Of a stretch of DNA of 64,000 nt, positions 36,018-46,109 are shown in pieces; position 1 is the first letter of the stretch, and the number at the start of each line of letters is the position of its first letter. The notes beneath the pieces were generated by a model that searched no databases, was not told the origin of the DNA, and saw only the letters and a list, made by a program, of their open reading frames with translations. A program made the translations under genes and the position numbers. Location of the stretch: positions 1 through 64,000 of the forward strand of contig NZ_JPHF01000005.1 in assembly GCF_000814325.1 (NCBI RefSeq), written 5' to 3'. The DNA is from Flavihumibacter sp. ZG627 (GTDB taxonomy: Bacteria; Bacteroidota; Bacteroidia; Chitinophagales; Chitinophagaceae).

Positions 36018-36695
36018 ATGATCAAGATCTCGAACCTGGAAAAAATTTACCGGACCGAAGAGGTGGAAACGGTAGCACTCAACAAACTATCATTTGAAGT
36101 AAAGGAAGGAGAATTCGTTGCCGTGATGGGCCCATCGGGTTGTGGCAAGAGTACGCTGCTGAATATCCTTGGACTGCTGGATGACCCTGATGCCGGAAGC
36201 TTTCTATTCAATGGCATTGAGGTGGCAGGTTTTAACGAACGCAAGCGGGCCGATCTTCGCAAACATAATATTGGCTTCGTTTTCCAGAGCTTCAACCTGA
36301 TTGATGAGCTCACTGTTTTCGAGAATGTAGAGTTACCGCTGATCTATACCGGGGTTAAACCCGCTGAAAGAAAGAAGATTGTTGAGGAAGTGCTTGACAA
36401 GATGGTGATCATGCACAGGCGCAATCACTATCCACAGCAATTATCGGGTGGACAACAGCAACGCGTAGCCGTAGCAAGGGCTGTTGTGAACAATCCCAAG
36501 CTGATACTGGCAGATGAACCAACCGGTAATCTTGATTCAAGTAATGGCAATGAAGTGATGCAGTTACTGACCGACCTCAATGAGCAGGGCACCACTATCG
36601 TGATGGTGACGCATAGTGAGCATGATGCCCGCTATAGCCATCGCATCATCAGGATGCTCGACGGACAAACAGTGATGCAGAATATAATGGTATAA
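36018..36695 (+). CDS. MacB/LolD-type ABC transporter ATP-binding protein
   Basis: A 225-residue nucleotide-binding subunit. Walker A is GPSGCGKST (38-46), the signature LSGGQQQRVAVARA and Walker B LILADEPTGNLDS, with the switch His in VTHSEHD. The QSFNLIDELTVFENVELPL stretch is typical of the group that drives FtsX/MacB-type permeases. It pairs with the permease 16 nt downstream and perhaps with the other two permeases. Confidence 0.95.
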   Translation: MIKISNLEKIYRTEEVETVALNKLSFEVKEGEFVAVMGPSGCGKSTLLNILGLLDDPDAGSFLFNGIEVAGFNERKRADLRKHNIGFVFQSFNLIDELTVFENVELPLIYTGVKPAERKKIVEEVLDKMVIMHRRNHYPQQLSGGQQQRVAVARAVVNNPKLILADEPTGNLDSSNGNEVMQLLTDLNEQGTTIVMVTHSEHDARYSHRIIRMLDGQTVMQNIMV

Positions 36696-36711
36696 TCATT
36701 AAACCGTATCC

Positions 36712-39069
36712 ATGTTATTCAATTATTTCAAAATAGCGTTTCGCAATCTCCGGCAGAACAGGATCTTTTCGCTGGTGAATATTGCGGGACTCACCATAGG
36801 GATGGCAGCTACCCTGCTCATCTTTTTATGGGTGTACCATGAGCGCTCCTGGAATAAGCATAATGAACATTACCAGGATGTTTACCATGTGTATGCGAAC
36901 AGAGATTTTAATGGGCAGATCACTTCTGGTCCGGATATGATGTTTCCGCTGCCTGCTGCTGCCGCTGCCAGTTTCCCGGAAGTGGAAGAGGCTGTGATCG
37001 TGGATTTTGGAGGCACACCACTATTTACTGTAGGAGATAAAATGATCCGCCGGCAAACCCTTACCACCTCCCCCGAATTCTTTAATGTTTTCAGTGCGCA
37101 ATTCATTGAAGGAAGTGCAAAAGTATTGCAGGATCCGGATGCGCTGGTGGTAACAGAAAGTACTGCGATAGCGTTTTTCGGTCATACAAGGGTGATAGGT
37201 GAAACGGTTAAAGTGAATAATGGCCGCAGTGCGACCATAAAGGCAGTTGTAAAAGATCTTCCCGAAAATTCAACAGTCCGATTTGAAGTTTTGCAACCAT
37301 TCAATCAATCCACACCCGAGTACCGTGAGGCACAAACAGACTGGGTGAACTGCGGCAACCGTGTTTTCTTCCTTGTGAAGCCGGGTGCCAATATCGCATC
37401 ACTGGAAAAAAAGACCTTAGAGCTGATCAGAAAGAATGCATCCAGCGAAAACGTGACGACGCGTGGTTCTATTATACTGCATCCCATGAGCAAATGGAGG
37501 CTCTATGAAGAATTCCGGGATGGCCGAAATACCGGAGGACGTATTGCTTATGTAAAATTATTTACCTGGGTAGCCATCATCATATTGCTGATCGCCTGCG
37601 TCAACTTCATGAATCTCTCTACAGCAAGATCTGAAAAGCGGGCAAAAGAAGTAGGCATCCGCAAAACGCTGGGATCAGGCAGGAAGCAGTTGCTGCTTCA
37701 ATTCATTTCTGAATCGGTATTGCTCGCCATCATTGCATTTATCCTTGCATCGCTGGTAGTTTGGTTAGTACTGCCGGCATTCGGACAGTTGCTCAACCAG
37801 GAAATTAATATTCCCTTTAACGAACCATCCATATGGATCATCATCCTTTCCATTATATTATTAACCGGCATTATCGCGGGAAGTTATCCGGCGATATACC
37901 TGAGCAGCTTCAGGCCGGTGAAAGTATTGAAGGGAACTTTTCTTCCCGGCAAGAAAGCTTTGTTGCCGCGGAAGATCCTTGTTACTGCGCAGTTCGTAAT
38001 TTCAATATTGCTGATCTCTGCTACGCTGATCATTTACCAGCAATTACAGCATGTGCGTAACCGTGAGCTTGGGTATGATGTCAATAATCTGGTGCTGGTA
38101 AGTTCATCAGGTCAGGCACATCGAAATCTTGAGGCCATTCGCAATGACCTGCGCACAACAGGCATGGTAGAATCTGTAACCCATACCAGCAGCGCCGTGA
38201 GTGATATCTTCGGATTTACTTCAGGCATCCGCTGGCCGGGGGCTCCTGAGAACAATAACCTGGTGATCGGGTTCATGTTTGCGGGTCATGACCTGGCGAA
38301 GACCATTGGTGCCAGGATGGCTTCGGGGCAGGATTTCCGGATCAATGATACCAACCATGTGATCTTTAACCAGGAAGCTATTAAGGTTATGGGAATACAG
38401 GATCCGGTAGGAAGAGAAATTGAGTGGGCCGGCCGGAGACGGATCATCAGTGGTGTGATAGAAAATATGGTGGTGAACTCGCCCTATACCAGTGCGAGTC
38501 CGGCCATGATCGTATACGAACCCAACTGGTCGAACCAGATAAATATCCGCCTGAACCAGGGAGTGGATATCAGGAAAGCCCTGGTGCAAATTGAGCAGGT
38601 GTTCTCCAGGCATAATCCGGAAAATCCATTTGAGTACAGGTTCATGGATGAGGTGTTCCAGGAGAAGTTCACGAATGAGAAGCTCATAGGCCAGCTGGCC
38701 CTTATCTTCTCTGCGCTTGCCATCTTCGTTTGTTGTTTAGGGTTATTCGGTCTGCTCGCCTTCAGCATCGAAAGAAGAAGTAAGGAGATCAGCATAAGGA
38801 AAGTATTGGGTGCAAGTCTGCAGCAATTGTTGCTTCCGATGTCAGCTGAATTTCTGGTGCTGATCGGGCTTGCCTTCCTGATAGCAATACCCGCAGCATG
38901 GTGGGCCATGAAAGAGTGGCTGAACAACTTCGAATACCGTGTAAATATCAGTGCCGGGGTATTTGTGCTGGTAGGCCTGATAATCCTTTTAATTGCCTTT
39001 ATCACTATTAGTCTCAATGCCTCCCGTGCGGCGCTGAGCAATCCGGTAAAATCATTGCGTTCCGAATAA
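36712..39069 (+). CDS. FtsX/MacB-type ABC permease (1 of 3)
   Basis: A 785-residue permease with the duplicated-permease layout: N-terminal membrane helix (about 20-40), MacB_PCD-type periplasmic domain, FtsX domain with three helices (about 280-410), a further periplasmic domain and C-terminal FtsX domain (about 660-785). The AKEVGIRKTLGSGRKQLLLQFISES and SKEISIRKVLGASLQQLLLPM coupling-helix motifs occur once in each FtsX half. It probably moves substrate mechanically between the outer leaflet or periplasm and the TolC channel. The substrate is unknown. Confidence 0.93.
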   Translation: MLFNYFKIAFRNLRQNRIFSLVNIAGLTIGMAATLLIFLWVYHERSWNKHNEHYQDVYHVYANRDFNGQITSGPDMMFPLPAAAAASFPEVEEAVIVDFGGTPLFTVGDKMIRRQTLTTSPEFFNVFSAQFIEGSAKVLQDPDALVVTESTAIAFFGHTRVIGETVKVNNGRSATIKAVVKDLPENSTVRFEVLQPFNQSTPEYREAQTDWVNCGNRVFFLVKPGANIASLEKKTLELIRKNASSENVTTRGSIILHPMSKWRLYEEFRDGRNTGGRIAYVKLFTWVAIIILLIACVNFMNLSTARSEKRAKEVGIRKTLGSGRKQLLLQFISESVLLAIIAFILASLVVWLVLPAFGQLLNQEINIPFNEPSIWIIILSIILLTGIIAGSYPAIYLSSFRPVKVLKGTFLPGKKALLPRKILVTAQFVISILLISATLIIYQQLQHVRNRELGYDVNNLVLVSSSGQAHRNLEAIRNDLRTTGMVESVTHTSSAVSDIFGFTSGIRWPGAPENNNLVIGFMFAGHDLAKTIGARMASGQDFRINDTNHVIFNQEAIKVMGIQDPVGREIEWAGRRRIISGVIENMVVNSPYTSASPAMIVYEPNWSNQINIRLNQGVDIRKALVQIEQVFSRHNPENPFEYRFMDEVFQEKFTNEKLIGQLALIFSALAIFVCCLGLFGLLAFSIERRSKEISIRKVLGASLQQLLLPMSAEFLVLIGLAFLIAIPAAWWAMKEWLNNFEYRVNISAGVFVLVGLIILLIAFITISLNASRAALSNPVKSLRSE

Positions 39070-39078
39070 ACCAATTCT

Positions 39079-41514
39079 ATGTTATTCAACAATCTTAAAA
39101 TCGCCTGGCGAACACTAATAAAGAATAAGTTTTTTTCGCTGCTTAATATTATCGGACTGGCAACGGGCCTTGCCTGTTTCCTGCTGATTGCCCTATATGT
39201 TATTGATGAACTGAGTTATGACCGCTATCATGAGAAAGCGGATCGCATATACCGGGTCAACTCAGATATTTTATTTGGAGGAAATAGTATGGCCCTGGCA
39301 GTTAGTTCAGACATGATGGGTCAAACCTTGAAAAAAGACTATCCCGAAGTAGAGCAATTTACCAGGATATATGCATCCAATGGTTCAAGGCTTATAAAAA
39401 AAGGCAGTGATTACCTGGAAGAGATGCTGGTATGCCATGTTGATTCCACTTTTTTTGAGGTATTCAGTTTTCAGCCTGTTGCAGGCGATCTCAAAAACGC
39501 CCTGGATGAACCCAACACTGTGGTGATCTCAGAAACAGCAGCAAAAAAATATTTCAACAATCTTGATGTAGTAGGAAAAACGCTGGATGTAAACGATAAT
39601 GGCGGTACCCTTTACAAGATTACTGCGGTAATTAAGGATATGCCAAAGCAATCGCATTTCCGATATGATTTTCTCTTCTCAATGGATAACCTGCAATATG
39701 GTTTCGGCGATCACCTTAGTCACAATTTCGCGACATACCTGTTACTCCGGCCAGGTGTTACAGCTAAAAGTCTGGAAGCAAAGTTCCCTGATTATATGAA
39801 CAGGCATATCTTCCCTATACTACAACAGGTGATGCAGGTTAAAAACCTGGATGATATGAAAAAATCAGGCAACAGTTTAACCTATAGCCTGATGCCCATA
39901 AAAGATATACATCTGCATTCAGGAAGAAGAGCTGAATTGTCTATCAACAGTGATATACAGTATGTATACATATTTATGGCGGTGGCCATTTTCATCCTGT
40001 TGATTGCCTGTATAAATTTTATGAACCTGAGTACGGCAAGGTCTGCCAACCGGGCAAAGGAAGTGGGCATAAGAAAAGTATTAGGAACCACATACCAGAC
40101 ACTTATCAGGCAGTTCCTCACAGAATCAACACTATTATCTTTCTTTTCACTGGTAATTGCCATTGCAATAGCGGTGTTTGCCCTGCCGCTCTTTAATAGT
40201 ATTGCAGGAAAACAGATAAGTGCCTCCCAATTTTTCCAGCCTTTGTTCGTGGTAGTATTAATTTCCATACCCTTTGTGATAGGATTGCTGGCAGGTATCT
40301 ATCCCGCATTTTACTTATCCTCTTTCAAACCGATTACCGTATTGAAAGGCAAGCTCAGTGGAGGCAGTAAAAAGAGCAACCTGCGGAGTGTGCTGGTAAT
40401 ACTCCAGTTTTCAATGGCGATATTACTGATTGTGGGTACCATTGTTGTATACCGTCAACTGGGGTATATCCAGCAGAAAAAACTTGGCTTCGTTAAAGAC
40501 CAGGTGGTGGTGATCCATAATACACAGGTTTTGGGAGAAGGCACGAAGGCGTTCAAAAATGAACTTTTAAGCATTCCCGGGGTGAAGATGGTTACCGATG
40601 GTGGATACCTGCCGGTAGATAATAGCAGCAGAAATGACAACACCTTTTCGAAAGAAGCGGTGATGGATATGAAAAATGGGTTCAATATGCAGGTATGGAA
40701 TATTGATGAAAATTATATTCCCGTACTTGGAATGGAATTGAAGCAGGGACGTAATTTTTCAAGGGAATTCCAGTCTGATTCCATGGCATTACTGATCAAT
40801 GAAACCACTGCCCAGATGCTGGGATATGAGGATCCTATTGGCAAAAAAATATACAAGAGTAATAGTAATGTAGGATCGGAGCTGTTAGCATTTACCATTA
40901 TTGGAGTAGTAAAGAATTTCCATTTTGAATCATTGAAGCAACAGATTGGTCCACTTTGCATGCGGCTGGGAAGGGCCGACTATACCATTGCCATGAAAGT
41001 GGATGCTGCGCGTATTCCCACCATGGTGAAAGAGATTGAAAAGAAATTTGATGCACAGGCGGCCGGCTTCCCTTTCCAGTATTCATTTCTAGATGCGTCT
41101 TTCAATGAAATGTATAAGGCTGAAGAAAAGGCGGGTAAACTGGCCTTCAGTTTTGCGGTGCTTGCAATACTGATTGCCTGCCTGGGTTTATTTGGATTGG
41201 CTGCATTTATGGCTGAGCAGCGCACCAAAGAGATCGGTGTGAGGAAGGTGCTGGGTGCTTCGGTAAACCAGATCATGGTATTGTTATCAAAGGATTTCCT
41301 GAAGCTGGTGGCTATTTCAGCCTGTCTAGCGTTCCCGATCTCATGGCTTGTAATGAACAAATGGCTGCAGGACTTTGCCTTCCGCATTGATATCGGCTGG
41401 TGGGTGTTTATTGTTGCCGGATTGATGGCCGCATTGATAGCCCTCTTCACTGTAGGGTTCCAGGCCCTTCGCGCTGCACTTAACAATCCCACACAATCAT
41501 TACGATCAGAGTAA
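39079..41514 (+). CDS. FtsX/MacB-type ABC permease (2 of 3)
   Basis: An 811-residue paralogue of the preceding permease, starting MLFNNLKIAWRTLIKNKFFS. It has an N-terminal helix, a MacB_PCD-like domain, an FtsX half with AKEVGIRKVLGTTYQTLIRQF, a second periplasmic part and a C-terminal FtsX half with TKEIGVRKVLGASVNQIMVLL. It begins 9 nt after permease 1 ends. The divergence between the three permeases is high, so they are probably not recent duplicates and may form hetero-pairs or serve separate substrates. Confidence 0.93.
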   Translation: MLFNNLKIAWRTLIKNKFFSLLNIIGLATGLACFLLIALYVIDELSYDRYHEKADRIYRVNSDILFGGNSMALAVSSDMMGQTLKKDYPEVEQFTRIYASNGSRLIKKGSDYLEEMLVCHVDSTFFEVFSFQPVAGDLKNALDEPNTVVISETAAKKYFNNLDVVGKTLDVNDNGGTLYKITAVIKDMPKQSHFRYDFLFSMDNLQYGFGDHLSHNFATYLLLRPGVTAKSLEAKFPDYMNRHIFPILQQVMQVKNLDDMKKSGNSLTYSLMPIKDIHLHSGRRAELSINSDIQYVYIFMAVAIFILLIACINFMNLSTARSANRAKEVGIRKVLGTTYQTLIRQFLTESTLLSFFSLVIAIAIAVFALPLFNSIAGKQISASQFFQPLFVVVLISIPFVIGLLAGIYPAFYLSSFKPITVLKGKLSGGSKKSNLRSVLVILQFSMAILLIVGTIVVYRQLGYIQQKKLGFVKDQVVVIHNTQVLGEGTKAFKNELLSIPGVKMVTDGGYLPVDNSSRNDNTFSKEAVMDMKNGFNMQVWNIDENYIPVLGMELKQGRNFSREFQSDSMALLINETTAQMLGYEDPIGKKIYKSNSNVGSELLAFTIIGVVKNFHFESLKQQIGPLCMRLGRADYTIAMKVDAARIPTMVKEIEKKFDAQAAGFPFQYSFLDASFNEMYKAEEKAGKLAFSFAVLAILIACLGLFGLAAFMAEQRTKEIGVRKVLGASVNQIMVLLSKDFLKLVAISACLAFPISWLVMNKWLQDFAFRIDIGWWVFIVAGLMAALIALFTVGFQALRAALNNPTQSLRSE

Positions 41515-41524
41515 AACCAATCTC

Positions 41525-43906
41525 ATGCTAAAAAATTATTTCCTGATCGGCATCCGGAATATTTGGAGAAACAAAGTGTTTTCCGCTATCAATATCATCG
41601 GATTGAGTATCGGCCTTGCCTGTTGTATGCTGATATATCTATACACCATGGATGAGCTCAGCTATGATAAGTTTCATGCCAATAAAGAGAATCTCTACCG
41701 CATTACATCAACCATAGTATCACCTGATGGATCAAAAAATGAAACAGGAATTACAGGCATGATGCCGGGGCCTGCTTTCAAAAACAGCATACCCGAAATA
41801 GAGAGTTATGTGCGGATACAGAATGAAGGACTCACGATTCGCCATAACAATGAGGTATATGACCAGGAAGCGCAATATGTTGATGAGAACTTTTTCAGGT
41901 TCTTTAGTTTTCCTTTATTAAGTGGCAGCCCTACAACTGTCTTCAACAATTTGAGATCCGTAGTTCTTTCCGAAGAACTTGCCATTAAATATTTCGGGAC
42001 CCGTGATGCCATTGGTAAAACGCTGGAATTAAAATTTGGCGAAGATTTCGAGCCCTTTGAGGTAGCAGGGGTGGCAAAGACAACGCCGCAGAATTCATCA
42101 CTGAAAATCAAGGTGCTGCTGCCCATGAAGTTTGCCGAGTCGAGAAACAAGGATACGGAGTGGATCAATTTTTACCTCAACACATTTGTGGCACTTAAAC
42201 CGGGCAGCAATATTACGGCGGTTGAAAACAAGTTCCAGCAGGTGTTCCAGCGGGAGGCTGCTGAACAACTGAAGGTGAATGCCGAAAAATATGGCTTTAA
42301 GGAGAAGGTAAGTTTCGGTTTGCAACCTCTGCTTGATATGCACCTGAGCACACGATTCCAGGCCATGAACGGGCTTTATGATGCCAGTAATCCGGTTTAC
42401 TCCTATATACTCTCCGCAATTGCGATTCTGATACTGCTGATCGCATGCATCAACTTTGTGAACCTTACCATTGGAAGGTCGCTTAAGCGAAGCCGTGAAA
42501 TCGGTATAAGGAAATGTGTTGGGGGACAAAGAAGCCAGCTCATAGTACAATTTCTGGGAGAATCATTTATCGTGTCTGTGATCGCTTTTGGGTTTGCATT
42601 GGTGCTGGTAAATCTGGTACTCCCCTATTTCAATACGCTGGCTAATAAGGCGCTCTCTTTCAGTTATCTTTTCAATATAAAACTGGTTTTGGGTTATGCC
42701 TTGCTGTTATGTGTTACTGCATTCCTTGCAGGTTTTTATCCGGCACTGGTATTGTCGGGTTTCAACCCGGTGAAAACATTATACGGAAGGGAAACCTATG
42801 GCGGTAAAAACTACCTATCGAAGGGGATGGTGGTATTCCAGTTCACCCTCAGTACCTTCCTGATAATAGCTGTTATAACTATATATACACAATTCAATTA
42901 CCTCACCCGTTATGACCTTGGCTATAATGATAAGGGTGTGGCACATGTATCGGCAGGCAGGATGGACAAAGCTAAACTTGACGTACTAAGAACAGAACTG
43001 ATGAAGCATCCAGGTATAGAAAAAGTAGCTGCCGACCAGGGAGGCGGATGGATTACAGGTGCCAGAATTAATAATGGCACAGACATAACTTTTGACTATA
43101 AATACATTGATGAAACCTATCTGCCTTTGTTTGAAATACCTGTGATTGCAGGAAGGAATTTTTCCTTTCCCCTTGATACTGCAAACGGAGTAATCGTTAA
43201 TGAGCGTTTCGTGAAGAAAGCAGGATGGAAAAACCCGCTCGACCAGGAAGTAGATTTCTTTTACCATAACCGGAAAATGAAGGTAGTGGGTGTTATCCGC
43301 GATTACCATTATGCTTCATTGAATGAAACCATCCAGCCGCAGCTCTTTACATTTCATCCATCCCATTCATATAATGACGTTTACCTGAAGATAAGTTCCG
43401 GTAGTTTGGCTGGAGCACAGGACCATATGATGAAAACGTTCAAATCATTCTTTCCCTTCAGACCATATTCCATAAAATTCAAGGAGGATGAAAACCTTGC
43501 TGCTTATGAATCTGAAGCCAAGTGGAAACAGATCATAACGATGGGTGCAATCTTAACCATTGTTATTTCCAGTATCGGGTTACTTGGACTGGCAACCATT
43601 GCGGCACAGAAAAGAACCAGGGAAATAGGCATAAGAAAAGTATTGGGAGCATCTGTTTATGGCATTGTAAGAAACCTATCCCTTGATTTCCTGAAGCTGG
43701 TACTGGTAGCTGCATTAATTGCTTTTCCGATAGCATGGTGGGCTACCAATAAATGGTTAGAGAACTATCCTTACCGCACGGAGATAAGCTGGTGGATCTT
43801 TGTATCGGCTGGTATGCTTGTAACGCTGATCGCGCTAATGACAATCGGATTCCAGGCATATAGTGCGGCATTGGCCAAGCCCGTGACCAGTTTAAAAGCA
43901 GAATAA
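41525..43906 (+). CDS. FtsX/MacB-type ABC permease (3 of 3)
   Basis: A 793-residue third permease with the same architecture. The coupling motifs are REIGIRKCVGGQRSQLIVQFL and REIGIRKVLGASVYGIVRNLS. It starts 10 nt after permease 2. The following ATPase begins 7 nt after its stop codon, so this pair may work together as permease 3 plus ATPase 2. Confidence 0.93.
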   Translation: MLKNYFLIGIRNIWRNKVFSAINIIGLSIGLACCMLIYLYTMDELSYDKFHANKENLYRITSTIVSPDGSKNETGITGMMPGPAFKNSIPEIESYVRIQNEGLTIRHNNEVYDQEAQYVDENFFRFFSFPLLSGSPTTVFNNLRSVVLSEELAIKYFGTRDAIGKTLELKFGEDFEPFEVAGVAKTTPQNSSLKIKVLLPMKFAESRNKDTEWINFYLNTFVALKPGSNITAVENKFQQVFQREAAEQLKVNAEKYGFKEKVSFGLQPLLDMHLSTRFQAMNGLYDASNPVYSYILSAIAILILLIACINFVNLTIGRSLKRSREIGIRKCVGGQRSQLIVQFLGESFIVSVIAFGFALVLVNLVLPYFNTLANKALSFSYLFNIKLVLGYALLLCVTAFLAGFYPALVLSGFNPVKTLYGRETYGGKNYLSKGMVVFQFTLSTFLIIAVITIYTQFNYLTRYDLGYNDKGVAHVSAGRMDKAKLDVLRTELMKHPGIEKVAADQGGGWITGARINNGTDITFDYKYIDETYLPLFEIPVIAGRNFSFPLDTANGVIVNERFVKKAGWKNPLDQEVDFFYHNRKMKVVGVIRDYHYASLNETIQPQLFTFHPSHSYNDVYLKISSGSLAGAQDHMMKTFKSFFPFRPYSIKFKEDENLAAYESEAKWKQIITMGAILTIVISSIGLLGLATIAAQKRTREIGIRKVLGASVYGIVRNLSLDFLKLVLVAALIAFPIAWWATNKWLENYPYRTEISWWIFVSAGMLVTLIALMTIGFQAYSAALAKPVTSLKAE

Positions 43907-43913
43907 GATCTCC

Positions 43914-44585
43914 ATGATAGAATTAAAGAATATAACAAAATGGGTGACCAATGGCGGTAACCGGGTGTTTTTGTTGAAAGATATTAATCTTGATATCAAT
44001 GAAGGGGAGTTTCTGTCTGTGATGGGACCTTCCGGTTCGGGAAAATCGACCCTGCTGAATATTATCGGTATGCTTGATGATGCTGATGAAGGCAAATACA
44101 GGTTCCTTGGCCAACCCATTCACGAACTCAAAGAAAAACAACGGGCACAGGTTTATAAGCAACATATCGGTTTTGTTTTCCAGGCCTACCACCTGATTGA
44201 TGAGTTAACGGTTTATGAGAATATTGAAACACCTCTGCTCTACCAGAACACAAAATCTTCAGAAAGGAAAGCCCTTGTGGCTGATATGCTCGACCGGTTT
44301 AATATAGTTGGCAAGAAGGATCTCTTCCCAAACCAACTCTCCGGAGGGCAGCAACAGCTTGTAGGTATTGCGAGGGCACTCATTGCGAAACCAAAATTAC
44401 TACTCGCTGATGAACCCACGGGTAACCTGAATTCAAAGCAGGGAGAAGAGATCATGGCGATCTTTAAGAAATTAAATGAAGAAGATGGCGTCACTATTGT
44501 TCAGGTGACCCACTCAGAAAAAAATGCTGCATACGGCCATAGGGTTATCAACCTCCTGGACGGCCGCATTAACCATCATGCATAA
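43914..44585 (+). CDS. MacB/LolD-type ABC transporter ATP-binding protein (second)
   Basis: A 223-residue nucleotide-binding subunit. Walker A is GPSGSGKST (38-46), with FVFQAYHLIDELTVYENIETPLL and Walker B LLLADEPTGNLNS. The signature reads LSGGQQQLVGIARAL, with Leu-Val where the paralogue at 36018 has Arg-Val. An operon with two distinct ATPases suggests more than one pump or an asymmetric ATPase dimer. Confidence 0.94.
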   Translation: MIELKNITKWVTNGGNRVFLLKDINLDINEGEFLSVMGPSGSGKSTLLNIIGMLDDADEGKYRFLGQPIHELKEKQRAQVYKQHIGFVFQAYHLIDELTVYENIETPLLYQNTKSSERKALVADMLDRFNIVGKKDLFPNQLSGGQQQLVGIARALIAKPKLLLADEPTGNLNSKQGEEIMAIFKKLNEEDGVTIVQVTHSEKNAAYGHRVINLLDGRINHHA

Positions 44586-44591
44586 ACGAAT

Positions 44592-46040
44592 ATGAAAAAG
44601 ATCGATATATACCGGTTAAGGGCAACTGCCGTTTTAGTAATGCTGGCGCTGGTTATTTCAGAAACAATTGCCCAGGATTCAACGAACAGTCTTAGCCTGC
44701 AGGAATGTATGGAGATAGCATTCCGTCAGAATCTTGAATTGAAGCAGGCAGAGCTTCAATCGGCTTCTTCTCAGATAGATTATCGTCAGAGCCGGCAGAA
44801 TTTATTGCCTTTAGTGAATGGTATTGCTGAGCATGGTCTCAACCAGGGACGAAGCATTGATCCCTTTACCAACTCCTACCTGAACCAGAATATAAACTAT
44901 GCCAATTATGGCTTATCGGGTGGCGTGGTTCTCTTTAGCGGCTTGGTATACCAGCAGGCCATCAAACAGCAACGCTATGCATATGAGGCCGCACAGATGG
45001 ATGTTCAGCAGCAGAAGGATAATCTTACCCTCCAGATCATTGTGGCATACCTGCAGGTATTGAGTAATGAAGACCAGCTGGTTCAGATCAATCGCCAGGT
45101 AGAGTTAAGTAGAAGGCAGGTGGAGCGGCTTAAGATCCTGAATGATGAAGGAACTATTACGCCTTCAGAATATACTGACCTGAAGGGGCAACTGGCAAAT
45201 GATGAAGTGAGCCTGGTAAATACAAAGAACCTGCTGGAGGCAGCGAAGCTGCAGCTGGCCCAATTGATGAACCAACCCTATGATACCAGTATCCGCCTGG
45301 AAAGGATAGAAGCTGAAAATTTTCTTTCGAGCTATCAGGGAGATGCCGCCAGCATCTACCAGGTGGCCCTCCAACAACTGGCAATAGTTAAAGGAGCCGT
45401 ATTACGCACGCAGAGTGCGGAGCAGGGTCTTAAGGCAAGAAAAGGGGCGCTTTGGCCCACACTAAGCCTTAATGCGGGATTGTTCACGAACTATTCAAAT
45501 GCCGCCAGCACCCAAAATTTACTGAGGTCAGAGGATATCGCTACCAACAATTATGTATTGATGAATGGTGCCAAGTCGCCCGTGTTCACTACGGTGGATT
45601 ATTATGACCAGGTCAAAATTCCCTACAGCGATCAGTTCAGGAATAACTACAGCACCAATATCAATCTGAGTCTTCGGATTCCCATCCTGAATGCTATGCA
45701 GAACAGGAACCGCATCAGTCAGGCCAGGCTGGTGGTGCAGAATGCCAGCTATGAGGAAAAAACGACGAAGATCAGGCTTCAGCAGGCCGTGGAGCAGGCA
45801 TGGTTAAATATGACCGCCACGTACAACAGATATAACGCATTACTTAACCAGGTAGCGGCCTTTGAAGAGTCGTTCAGGGGAACAGAAGCCAGGTTCAATG
45901 AAGGGGTCCTTAATTCGGTGGATTACCTGGTGGCCAGGAATAACCTTGACCGCGCTAATAACAACCTGATCATCGCCCGGTATGAATATGTGCTGAGGGC
46001 TAAGATCCTCGATTATTACCAGGGCAAACCGCTTTGGTAA
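44592..46040 (+). CDS. TolC-family outer-membrane efflux protein
   Basis: A 482-residue protein with a signal peptide (about 1-28, ending ETIAQ) and two OEP repeats. LSLQECMEIAFRQNLELKQAE opens the first half and LSLNAGLFTNYSN the region before the second. Long coiled-coil helices (LQQAVEQAWLNMTATYNRYNA) form the periplasmic tunnel. It supplies the outer-membrane exit of the adaptor/ABC system and begins 6 nt after ATPase 2. Last gene of the operon. Confidence 0.93.
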   Translation: MKKIDIYRLRATAVLVMLALVISETIAQDSTNSLSLQECMEIAFRQNLELKQAELQSASSQIDYRQSRQNLLPLVNGIAEHGLNQGRSIDPFTNSYLNQNINYANYGLSGGVVLFSGLVYQQAIKQQRYAYEAAQMDVQQQKDNLTLQIIVAYLQVLSNEDQLVQINRQVELSRRQVERLKILNDEGTITPSEYTDLKGQLANDEVSLVNTKNLLEAAKLQLAQLMNQPYDTSIRLERIEAENFLSSYQGDAASIYQVALQQLAIVKGAVLRTQSAEQGLKARKGALWPTLSLNAGLFTNYSNAASTQNLLRSEDIATNNYVLMNGAKSPVFTTVDYYDQVKIPYSDQFRNNYSTNINLSLRIPILNAMQNRNRISQARLVVQNASYEEKTTKIRLQQAVEQAWLNMTATYNRYNALLNQVAAFEESFRGTEARFNEGVLNSVDYLVARNNLDRANNNLIIARYEYVLRAKILDYYQGKPLW

Positions 46041-46057
46041 GGAATGTGGTCTGTCAA

Positions 46058-46090
46058 TTTGGCACTAATCCCTCATTTTCGCTATTTTTG
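46058..46090 (+). promoter_or_regulatory. promoter of the miaB operon
   Basis: TTTG (46058-46061) and TATTTTTG (46083-46090) are 21 bp apart, matching the Bacteroidota sigma-ABfr consensus. The start of transcription near 46097 leaves a short leader before the ATG at 46110. This is the cleanest promoter in the window. Confidence 0.6.
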
Positions 46091-46109
46091 CCCTCTTAAT
46101 TTGAGTTGA

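Noticed and set aside
35833-36021. Alternative small frame overlapping the peptide gene
   Set aside because: It lacks a signal peptide or any recognisable feature and overlaps the ATPase start.
39079-43906. Recent tandem duplication of permease genes
   Set aside because: The three permeases share architecture but differ widely in sequence, so the expansion is old.
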